A DNA stretch of 58,755 nt from positions 1-58,755 of the forward strand of contig DUTM01000001.1 of NCBI GenBank assembly GCA_012842085.1, read 5' to 3'. The position numbers and the translations under genes are program-made. How positions within the stretch are numbered: position 1 is the first letter of the stretch; each line of letters opens with the position of its first letter. This document shows positions 33,570 to 41,029 of the stretch, piece after piece. The DNA comes from Mycobacteriales bacterium. Its GTDB lineage: Bacteria > Actinomycetota > Actinomycetes > Mycobacteriales > Mycobacteriaceae. The notes beneath the pieces are model-generated. The model did no database searches. It was given only the letters and a program-made list of their open reading frames with translations, and had not been told where the DNA came from.

Positions 33570-34883
33570 TTACATTCCCAAGATGAAGAAGGCGAGCGTA
33601 TAGATTGCCAGGCCGGCCAGAGAACCCACAATCGTGCCATTCATGCGAATGAACTGTAGGTCTTTACCAACCAGTACCTCAATCTTATCGGAGGCTTCGG
33701 CAGCGTCCCACCGCTCCACCGTATCGGAGATAATTCCAGTGATCTCGGGCGCATAGTTGGCGGCGACGTGTTTGGCGGCAGCCACAACCCGCTCGGTAAT
33801 AATGTCCTGGGTTTCCTCATTGGTGGCAATACGGTGCCCCATGTTCATGACCGCATGGTGGGCTTTCCGGCGCAGCAAGCTGTCCGGGTCGGAGGACGTA
33901 TCAATAATCATTGCTTTGAGGCGCTCCCACGTATTGCGGGTGACGTCGCTGGTAGCTTCACGCGCCAGAATATTGTTTTTGATCTCTTCGACGCGCTCTA
34001 TTGTTTCCTCGTCGTGCTGCAGATCATCCGCCATGGTGTGCAGCCAGTTGATGGCCGCTTTGCGGGCTGCGTGCTCGGGGTCGTGGGAGACTTTGCTCGT
34101 CCAGTCGATCAGCTCCCGGTGAATACGGGACCCCACCAGGTAGTTGACGAATCCGGGGGACCATACCGGCGCATCGCGTTTCACAATGTTTTCCACTGTG
34201 GGACCCGCGTAAACCGCCCACTGTTGCGCCTTGTCTGCCAAAAATTGGATGGCTTTTTCTTCTTTCCCGGTCTCCAGAATCTTCTCCAAATAGGCGCCAA
34301 TCTGGGGTGCAATAATCCGGTCGCCGAGTTGTTTTTCAAGGGTGCGGCTAATGAGCTCCAACACTTCATCGTCTTCAAGAACATCCAGCACACCTTTAAC
34401 CACGGTCTCCAGTTCCCCAGAAACTTTCGCGGCGTTTTCTTCCTCGGCGAGCCAGCGCCCCACCCTCTCCGGGAGACGCGCTTTCTCAATCTTTTCGCCA
34501 ACCAGGTCCGGGTTCAGGAAGTTGTCCCCCACGAAGGTGGCCATGCTGGCACCAATGCGGTCTTTCTCATTGCGAATGATAGCCGTGTGCGGGATGGGCA
34601 AATGGAGGGGGTGACGGAACAGGGCGGTAACAGCGAACCAGTCTGCTAGACCACCCACCATGCCGGCTTCTGCTGCCGCTCGGACGAACCCCAACCAGGT
34701 CCAGTCGTAGTAGCGCTGCAGTACGTGACAGGTGATGAAAATGACGGCAGCCACCACCAACATGCTGGTGGCGAGGATCCGCATCTTTTTCAGTTCGGCA
34801 CGCTTGATGCGGGCCTGTTCGGGTTCGAAATCTGGAAGCGGTAGTGATTTCTTTTCTTGCACAATGGCTGATGGAGCGGTCAT
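33570..34883 (-). CDS. DUF445 family membrane protein
   Basis: This 437-residue protein of the YjiN/DUF445 group has two N-terminal hydrophobic stretches (about residues 33-55 and 65-85, the latter including AAAEAGMVGGLADWFAVTALF, a family signature), a long helical cytoplasmic or periplasmic body with FVGDNFLNPDLV, and a C-terminal helix (GSLAGLAIYTLAFFILGM). The ATG at 34883 is preferred to the upstream TTG at 34901. The family is widespread, but its role is not established. The anchored ends with a helical middle suggest an envelope-spanning or scaffolding protein. Confidence 0.82.
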   Translation of the reverse strand: MTAPSAIVQEKKSLPLPDFEPEQARIKRAELKKMRILATSMLVVAAVIFITCHVLQRYYDWTWLGFVRAAAEAGMVGGLADWFAVTALFRHPLHLPIPHTAIIRNEKDRIGASMATFVGDNFLNPDLVGEKIEKARLPERVGRWLAEEENAAKVSGELETVVKGVLDVLEDDEVLELISRTLEKQLGDRIIAPQIGAYLEKILETGKEEKAIQFLADKAQQWAVYAGPTVENIVKRDAPVWSPGFVNYLVGSRIHRELIDWTSKVSHDPEHAARKAAINWLHTMADDLQHDEETIERVEEIKNNILAREATSDVTRNTWERLKAMIIDTSSDPDSLLRRKAHHAVMNMGHRIATNEETQDIITERVVAAAKHVAANYAPEITGIISDTVERWDAAEASDKIEVLVGKDLQFIRMNGTIVGSLAGLAIYTLAFFILGM

Positions 34884-34938
34884 TCTTCGATCTTGCCTCA
34901 AAAAAATGGTTTTAGCAGAACGAGAATACGCGAAATCG

Positions 34939-35583
34939 TTATTTTACGCCATCTATTTTTTCGATCTGTCCCTTAAAAATACTGTTCAAGCTACTTATTT
35001 GGCCTCGTGAAGGGGTCTTTTGGCGGCTCCGCAAAATCGCTATTACAGAAATCCCGGAATGGGTGGTGTAGAGGTAGGTGGAGCTGACGGGTGCCGACTT
35101 CGGCAAGGTGATGCGCTCCTGGTATCCCATAGCGCTGAGCGCAGCAGTGGCGGGTGGAGGGTAGTCTTTCAGCTCGACTTTGATGCGCAGCCCCTCCCCT
35201 GCGCGTTGGTGTTTCCGGCACTGCTTTAGGTAGTCCCCAATGGGTGCGAAGTCTTGGGCGGGACGCACCAGCAGCAACGCCACCACCACTTCGGCGGCGG
35301 GGTACTCCAAGTAGGTGCCGACCGCTTCGCTGCTGCCATCCAGCCATTTTTTGCTGGGTTCTGCGCAGTGTGCTGGCTGGGCCGCTAAGTTGCCTTCGGT
35401 GGCGTTGGCCAGTTCTGTGCCGCGAATGGGAGTGGTGGTGAAACCCTCCGGGAGTTCCTGTTGGGTGACGAGGAAGTCTTGCAGCGGTAGCGAGTCGATG
35501 CGTTCCTGGGGTGAGGTGCATGCAGAAAGGAGCACTGCTCCGGCGAGGAACAGTGCTCCTAGTCTGCTGCGTGTGGCGTGCAT
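34939..35583 (-). CDS. lipoprotein of unknown function, coupled to the acidic protein upstream
   Basis: This 214-residue exported lipoprotein has a clear type II signal (GALFLAGAVLLSAC, lipobox cysteine near residue 22). The mature part contains LPEGFTTTP, PAHCAEP and QCRKH, a pattern loosely like the sensor-domain lipoproteins related to the PknH extracellular domain, including two Cys residues that could pair. I do not recognise it with confidence. The ATG overlaps the stop of the preceding gene (TAATG), so the two are made together. It probably faces the cell wall. Confidence 0.75.
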   Translation of the reverse strand: MHATRSRLGALFLAGAVLLSACTSPQERIDSLPLQDFLVTQQELPEGFTTTPIRGTELANATEGNLAAQPAHCAEPSKKWLDGSSEAVGTYLEYPAAEVVVALLLVRPAQDFAPIGDYLKQCRKHQRAGEGLRIKVELKDYPPPATAALSAMGYQERITLPKSAPVSSTYLYTTHSGISVIAILRSRQKTPSRGQISSLNSIFKGQIEKIDGVK

Positions 35584-36677
35584 TAGCCCTCGGTTGGGGT
35601 GTTGCCTGCCTGCTCAGCGGCTGCTTGGGCTTCCGCTTCCTGGATGGCCTTCTGCCACTCGTCGAATTCGGGGGTGCCGGGACGGGGTGGTACCGGCGCG
35701 AAGGAGACGATGAGGTCCCAGGGGGCAATCTTCCACGAAGCTGCGGCTACAGTGGCGATGGATCCCTGGTCGGCGAGATCGGTGTTGGCGGCGGCAGCGA
35801 CCATGGTGGGGCCGTCTGCAGGTTTTTCTACCTGATCCCAGAACTGGGCATCCTCGGGGTGCGGATAGGTTTCGATAATCGCCTGGTCGGTGTCGTTTTC
35901 GCCCGGGAAAACACCGTACAGAACGTAGTGAGGCGGGTGGGTGGCATCCTGCTCTGCTTCCTGCATATCGGAAGCCTTCTCCACAATGGTGTATTCGCCA
36001 CGTGCGGAGGCTTCTTCGGCCAGTCGACGCAGGTACTGTTCCACGTCCATCCAGGCGTTGTCTTCAACTTCACCCGGCTGCTCCAGGTTGAAGACGTGGT
36101 GGCGCACCATAACTTCGGTTCCGTCGGGAAGTTTTTCGCCGAGGGTGGGTTCGGAGACGGCGTCGTTGTCGTCCCATTCTTTACGGATGTTTTCCGGTAC
36201 TTGGCTATCGTCGGCGATGCGTTCGGCAACCGTCAGGCGGTTCTCCGCAATATGCAGCACACCTACTTCTTTGAGACCGGAGGTGCTGGTAATGGTGCGG
36301 GGCAGCAGGTTGCGTCCCATAAGTTCGTTGAGGCGCTCGGGGTCATCTACGACCCACATGGTGGCGCCTACGGGGGTGAAGAGGCTGATCATGCCGCCGG
36401 CGAGCATTCCCATAAGAACCGGTAGGGGTTCATTGGGATCGAAGGGCATTTCCGGCATTTCGCCGCGTTCCATTTGCTCCTTCATGGTGGTGACGGCTTC
36501 AACAAGTTGGTCGTAGGTTTCCTGGTCGATCTCGCCACTGTCGAGGGCTTCTTTAAGTTCTTTGAGGTTGTTCTCGAGAGCGCTGGCAGCAGCCTTGATC
36601 TGTTCTTCTTCAGAGGCCTGATCCATGCCTTCAGCGCCGCCCTGCCAGTTAGTGGGGATGTCGGTGGGGTTGGTCAT
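35583..36677 (-). CDS. acidic protein of unknown function with N-terminal coiled coil
   Basis: I do not recognise this 364-residue protein. Residues about 20-75 form a charged helical segment (NNLKELKEALDSGEIDQETYDQLVEAV) that resembles a SHOCT-type oligomerisation helix. A single hydrophobic stretch, LPVLMGMLAGGMISLFTPVGATMWVV (about 85-110), could be a membrane segment. About 200 residues of mixed composition follow, ending in an Ala/Gln/Glu-rich tail (QAAAEQAGNTPTEG). AAGG precedes the ATG. It is transcribed after sdhCAB on the same strand but beyond two hairpins, and it is translationally coupled to the lipoprotein. The pair may be a cytoplasmic/envelope partner system. Confidence 0.7.
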   Translation of the reverse strand: MTNPTDIPTNWQGGAEGMDQASEEEQIKAAASALENNLKELKEALDSGEIDQETYDQLVEAVTTMKEQMERGEMPEMPFDPNEPLPVLMGMLAGGMISLFTPVGATMWVVDDPERLNELMGRNLLPRTITSTSGLKEVGVLHIAENRLTVAERIADDSQVPENIRKEWDDNDAVSEPTLGEKLPDGTEVMVRHHVFNLEQPGEVEDNAWMDVEQYLRRLAEEASARGEYTIVEKASDMQEAEQDATHPPHYVLYGVFPGENDTDQAIIETYPHPEDAQFWDQVEKPADGPTMVAAAANTDLADQGSIATVAAASWKIAPWDLIVSFAPVPPRPGTPEFDEWQKAIQEAEAQAAAEQAGNTPTEG

Positions 36678-36778
36678 AATGCCTTAAAACCTTTTCTGGG
36701 TGGAAGTCCGTACAGTTACAAATTTCTTTCTTTCATCAGCCTACCGGTGATAAAGAAAGTGTGCTTTGAAATAAGGAA

Positions 36779-36846
36779 ATCCGGGGTGTGGCTGAGCACA
36801 CCCCGGATCCCTATAGGTACTGCAACATGGCCGGTTGTCGCAGTAC
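36779..36846 (-). terminator. two successive hairpins after sdhB
   Basis: Nearest the gene, GTACTGC (36817-36823) pairs with GCAGTAC (36840-36846). Beyond it, ATCCGGGGTGTG (36779-36790) pairs with CACACCCCGGAT (36797-36808), a 12-bp stem with a 6-nt loop. The second is the likely terminator. The first may protect the mRNA end. Confidence 0.75.
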
Positions 36847-36863
36847 GTTAATGGAGGCGACGG

Positions 36864-37613
36864 TTAGTCGTCCTTACCGCGGAACATCCGGCGCAGGCGC
36901 TCCTTGTTAATGGCGGCTACTGCGGTGAGAGGAATACCAGCGGGGCATACCTCGGCACATTCGCCGTAGTAGGAGCAGGAGCCGAAGTCCTGTTCGAGGA
37001 CATCAACCATATTCTTGGCGCGGCGACCACGCTCCATGGCACCCATTGGCTGCAGGCCGAGGTGCATGAGCTTGGCTCCCGTGAACAGGTGCGCAGCACC
37101 GTTCGGGCAGGCAGCGACACAGGCACCACAGCCAATGCAGGCGGCGTAGTCGAGGGACCGTTCGGCCTGCTCGTGGGTGCTGTTGACGCTGTCGGCGTCG
37201 GGTGCAGTTCCAGCGTCGACGGATACCCATCCGCCGGCTTCCAGAACGCGATCCAACTTGCCGCGGTCAATAATCAGGTCCTTCACCACCGGGTACACCG
37301 AGGAGCGCATGGGCTCGAGGGTGACGGTGTCTCCATCCTTGAAGGAGGAGAGGTGCTGGTGGCAGGACGGGGTGTTTTTCTCCGGGCCGTGTGGACGTCC
37401 GTCGACGTTGATACCACAGCAGCCACAGATGCCTTCACGGCAGTCTGATTCGAATGCGATAGGCTCTTTGCCAGCTTCGATTAGGGCGTCGTTGAGACGG
37501 TCGAGAAGCTCGAGCAGAGTCATGGACTCGTAAGCGTCGTCGACGGTGTACTCGTGGAACGCGCCTTCGGCATCGGGGCCGGCTTGACGCCATACCTTGA
37601 GATGCAAAATCAT
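36864..37613 (-). CDS. sdhB: SdhB, succinate dehydrogenase iron-sulfur subunit
   Basis: This subunit passes electrons from SdhA to the quinone site through three iron-sulfur clusters. The 249 residues carry the [2Fe-2S] set CREGICGCCGI near 58-68, the CIGCGACVAACP group near 157, and CSYYGECAEVCPAGIP near 213. The protein is of the longer, menaquinone-dependent SdhCAB type known in Corynebacterium and M. tuberculosis Sdh1. The ATG overlaps the sdhA stop by four bases. Strong hairpins follow the gene. Confidence 0.95.
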   Translation of the reverse strand: MILHLKVWRQAGPDAEGAFHEYTVDDAYESMTLLELLDRLNDALIEAGKEPIAFESDCREGICGCCGINVDGRPHGPEKNTPSCHQHLSSFKDGDTVTLEPMRSSVYPVVKDLIIDRGKLDRVLEAGGWVSVDAGTAPDADSVNSTHEQAERSLDYAACIGCGACVAACPNGAAHLFTGAKLMHLGLQPMGAMERGRRAKNMVDVLEQDFGSCSYYGECAEVCPAGIPLTAVAAINKERLRRMFRGKDD

Positions 37614-39619
37614 TCTTTGTAGTTCCTTGTCATCAACGGGACCTTATCGAAGGTCAGTGGCTCTGCGTGGCGGGTGAAGGTGCGAGCACCTCCGCGATCG
37701 TCACCGGTGGACTCCCAGGCGGAAACGAAGCACCAGTGCTCATCGTCACGTTCTGCTTCACCTTCCGCAGTCTGGTGGTCATCACGGACGTGGGCACCAC
37801 AGGACTCGTCGCGGTCGAGGGCGTCGATGGCCATGAGCTCGGCGAGCTCCATGTAGTCAGCAACGCGGCCGGCACGCTCGAGAACCTGGTTGAGTTCCTC
37901 GTCTTGACCAGTGATGTTCAGTCCGGTCCAGAACTCCTTGCGAAGTTCACGAATCTCTTCAATGGCCTTGGCCATCTCGTCGGCGGTACGGAAGACGCCC
38001 ACGCCGCGGTAGAGAATCTTGCCAAGCTTCCGGTGGAAGTACTCGGGACCGTGCTCACCCTTGATGGACATGAGCGCATCAATGCGGCTCTGGGTCCGGT
38101 TCATGGCTTCCTTCACTGCTTCGTCATCCAGCGACAGCTTCTCGGTGCCGAGGAGCGGTGCCAGGTAGTTCGGAACGGTGTAGGGAAGAGTGAACCAGCC
38201 GTCAACACAAGCGGAGAGGAGGGAGTTGGCGCCGAGACGGTTTGCACCGTGGTAGCCCCAACCACATTCGCCGCCTACGAAGAGGCCCGGAATGGAGGTC
38301 ATCTGGTTGTAGTCGCTCCACAGACCACCCATTGAGAAGTGGACGGTGGGGGCGATACGCATAGGAACCTCGTAGGGATCTTCTGCGACAGCATCCTTGT
38401 ACATGTCGAAGAGGTTGCCGTAACGCTCTGCAATGGTCTCCTTGCCGAGACGCTCAATGGCATCGCGGAAGTCCAGGTACACAGCGTTGTGCAGGGGTCC
38501 TACGCCACGTCCAGCGTTAATTTCGAGGGACAGGGCACGGGAGGCGACGTCACGCGGAACGAGGTTACCGAATGCGGGGTAGCGACGCTCCAGGAAGTAG
38601 TCGCGATCCTCTTCGGGAATGTCGTTGGCAGGGCGTTCGTCTCCAACCTTCTTCGGTACCCAAATCCGTCCGTCGTTGCGGAGGGATTCGGACATCAGAA
38701 TGGTCTTGGACTGCCACTCACTGTTCTTCGGAAGTCCCGTGGGGTGGAACTGCATGAAGGACGGTGAGGCCATGTAGGCACCGCGCTGGTGGGCGCGCCA
38801 CGCGGCCGAACCGTTGGAGTTCTTGGCCAGGGTGGAGTCGAAGTAGACGTTGCCGTATCCACCGGTGCCGAGAATAACGGCATGTCCGGTGTGGGCACTC
38901 ACTTCGCCGGTGACTAGATCGCGCATCACAACACCCTGGCAGCGTCCGTCCTTGATGATGAAGTCAAGAACTTCGGAGCGGGTGTGGAGCTTCACGGTGC
39001 CAGCATTGATCTGGCGCTGGAGCGCTTGGGCACCAGCCAGCTGCAACTGCTGTCCTGTCTGGCCACGGGTGTAGTAGGTGCGGGACACCTGCACACCACC
39101 GAAGGAGCGGGTGGCGAGGGTGCCGCCATACTCACGTGCGAAGGGTGCGCCAATGGCGTCCATGTGGTCGATGACTCGTACGCCTTCTTGGCCGAGGCGG
39201 TATGCGTCGGCTTCACGGCAACGGTAGTCACCACCCTTTACCGTGTCTTGGACGAAACGGTAAAGGGAGTCGTTGTCGACTTTGCGGGCGCGGGGCGAGT
39301 TAACGCCACCTTGCGCTGCAATGGAGTGGGCACGACGGGGAGCATCGTGGTAGGTGAAGGCCTCCACGTTGTATCCCAGTTCGCCCAGAGCGGCGGCTGC
39401 GCCGGATCCGGCGAGGCCGGTACCGACAACGAGAATCGTATATTTACGTCGGTTGAGGGGGCTGACCAGTTTAAAGTGGTCCATTGCCTCGTCCCAGGCT
39501 GTGGGAGTCGGGCTGTCTGGCACTTTGCCATCCAACACGTCACCAATTTTTACGCCCGGTACAACGGAGCTAGGGGCCACAAAGTCTTTGGCAGCCGAGG
39601 CAGAATCGGTAGTAGTCAC
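37610..39619 (-). CDS. sdhA: SdhA, succinate dehydrogenase flavoprotein subunit
   Basis: This catalytic subunit oxidises succinate to fumarate at the inner face of the membrane. The 669-residue protein has the FAD-binding VVGTGLAGSGAAAALGELG (64-82), the covalent-FAD histidine in RAHSIAAQGGVN (H98), active-site arginine and histidine regions in ARKVDN and HFSMGGLWSDYNQMTSIPGLF, and a C-terminal helical domain. The GTG start has AAGGAGA about 10 nt upstream. It lies between sdhC and sdhB in one operon. Confidence 0.96.
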   Translation of the reverse strand: MTTTDSASAAKDFVAPSSVVPGVKIGDVLDGKVPDSPTPTAWDEAMDHFKLVSPLNRRKYTILVVGTGLAGSGAAAALGELGYNVEAFTYHDAPRRAHSIAAQGGVNSPRARKVDNDSLYRFVQDTVKGGDYRCREADAYRLGQEGVRVIDHMDAIGAPFAREYGGTLATRSFGGVQVSRTYYTRGQTGQQLQLAGAQALQRQINAGTVKLHTRSEVLDFIIKDGRCQGVVMRDLVTGEVSAHTGHAVILGTGGYGNVYFDSTLAKNSNGSAAWRAHQRGAYMASPSFMQFHPTGLPKNSEWQSKTILMSESLRNDGRIWVPKKVGDERPANDIPEEDRDYFLERRYPAFGNLVPRDVASRALSLEINAGRGVGPLHNAVYLDFRDAIERLGKETIAERYGNLFDMYKDAVAEDPYEVPMRIAPTVHFSMGGLWSDYNQMTSIPGLFVGGECGWGYHGANRLGANSLLSACVDGWFTLPYTVPNYLAPLLGTEKLSLDDEAVKEAMNRTQSRIDALMSIKGEHGPEYFHRKLGKILYRGVGVFRTADEMAKAIEEIRELRKEFWTGLNITGQDEELNQVLERAGRVADYMELAELMAIDALDRDESCGAHVRDDHQTAEGEAERDDEHWCFVSAWESTGDDRGGARTFTRHAEPLTFDKVPLMTRNYKE

Positions 39620-39715
39620 TGCCTACGTCTCCTTTTCTTCTGTAGCTATAAAAGCTTCGGGAGCGGGGTGGTCTGGTATCCACACTGCTCTTTGGTTCTT
39701 CTGAACTCTTGTTCG

Positions 39716-40591
39716 TTAGAGGGCGCCGAGATAGCCCAAAGCTGCTTGGGCCATGCCGTCAAATCCCTGGTTAGGAACAGCGAGGTCGATCGGGGAGATA
39801 ACTCCCGTGGACACACAGATCACAATGGCGAGGTTGCCGAGGCAGACCAGGCCAGCGATGATGCCACCAATAACAGCTAAGACAGCGCGTAGGCGTTGAC
39901 CCGTGGCGCCAAAGTCGTTAGCAGTGGTAGCTACGCCATGCTCAATGTGGATAAAGAGCAAGATGACGGTAATCGCATAGAACACAGCCACAGCAGGTCT
40001 GTCGAAACTGGCGATCATATTGTTATATGCGTCGCCGTGTTCGAAGCCTGCGCCAGTCGCTCCAACAGTCAGGTCAAGAATGTGGAACACAATGAATGCG
40101 GCCACAATAAGACCCGTGCCGAGCATGAACTTGGCGGAAAGACCACGTGCGGTGCTTACCTTGCGAGGACCGCGACCATGTGCCTGGCGGCCACGCCACC
40201 AGAGCAGGATGCCTGAGGTGAAGTGCAGAACAATACACACAAGCAGAACGATGCGGAAGATCCAGAGGACTCCCTCATATCCCAAAAGTCCCGCAAGCAG
40301 AGTGCGGAGCCAGTGGGCGTAATCGTTCATTGCGTGGGCCTGCATACCAACTTGGTCTACTGAATAGCCCTTGCTGAGATCGAATTGACTAATGATGTAC
40401 GGATCCTTGAACATCTTCAAGTTTCCGATCATGTGGACAAGCAAGAAAAGTGCAAAGACCCAACCAGTCAACGCCATGATGAATTTGGCGAGCCAGCTTG
40501 GGTAAAACGGTTTCTTGCGTATATGTGCGCGCTTTTCGGTGCCGGTCGTCGCCGCGCTGCGCTTTGCGACGGCGGTACTCTTTCCGGCCAT
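39716..40591 (-). CDS. sdhC: SdhC, diheme cytochrome b subunit of succinate dehydrogenase
   Basis: This membrane anchor of 291 residues has five hydrophobic helices with histidines suited to bind two hemes (LLVHMIGNL near 52, then VCIVLHFTSG, FIVFHILDL and LLFIHIEHGVA). It is the type B fusion anchor that works with menaquinone and may couple to the proton potential. A basic N-terminus of about 30 residues precedes the first helix. GGGAGG lies about 6 nt before the ATG. It is first in the sdhCAB operon, with a 438-bp upstream region. Confidence 0.93.
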   Translation of the reverse strand: MAGKSTAVAKRSAATTGTEKRAHIRKKPFYPSWLAKFIMALTGWVFALFLLVHMIGNLKMFKDPYIISQFDLSKGYSVDQVGMQAHAMNDYAHWLRTLLAGLLGYEGVLWIFRIVLLVCIVLHFTSGILLWWRGRQAHGRGPRKVSTARGLSAKFMLGTGLIVAAFIVFHILDLTVGATGAGFEHGDAYNNMIASFDRPAVAVFYAITVILLFIHIEHGVATTANDFGATGQRLRAVLAVIGGIIAGLVCLGNLAIVICVSTGVISPIDLAVPNQGFDGMAQAALGYLGAL

Positions 40592-41029
40592 GGAACCTCC
40601 CTTGTTTGGGTTTACCTACCCTCAACTCTAGCGGTTGAGACACCCGTCTCGAACCCCCCTGACGGCTTTATTTGCGCTGGTTAGGGTACCCTTACACGGC
40701 TTTTAAAACACCTTGACAGGGGGCTAAATCACAATCTTCGAGACACCATTTACACAACAGTTTTCTTGCGTAAATTAGGAAGGCATTAATTCGCTCACAA
40801 TGAGCTTTAAACAAAAAGGCCTAGACCTGTCTGTTGTCAGGAGTTGCCGACTGGAGACGCAAAGATATTTCCGAAATTGGAAAGTAGGACACCGTTTTTC
40901 AGTCCCCTAAAGGACTTGGACAAGGCACCTAAAAGTGTCTTGAAAATTCCACCTATAAAATAACTTTACCCCCGCAATGTGACGAAAATCACCGCAGTTT
41001 TTGGAAAGAAATCGCTCTATTTAAGCAGA
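40592..41029. other. control region upstream of sdhCAB
   Basis: This 438-bp gap has no convincing gene. It contains a palindrome, TTAGGGTACCCTTA (40681-40694, one mismatch between its arms), and a GlxR/CRP-like site at 40978-40993. It also runs past the end of the GH65 gene, for which I see no clear terminator. Confidence 0.6.
40978..40993. promoter_or_regulatory. CRP/GlxR-like site
   Basis: TGTGA-N6-TCACC (N6 is CGAAAA) differs by one base from the actinobacterial CRP/GlxR consensus TGTGA-N6-TCACA. It lies 387 bp upstream of sdhC and 37 bp past the GH65 stop. sdhCAB is a known GlxR target in Corynebacterium glutamicum, so control of sdhC is the likely role, although the distance is large. 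Confidence 0.45.

Noticed and set aside
40681-40694. TTAGGGTACCCTTA as a DtxR/IdeR iron box upstream of sdhC
   Set aside because: The half-site spacing is too short for the 19-bp DtxR consensus (TTAGGTTAG-C-CTAACCTAA). It is only a near-palindrome.
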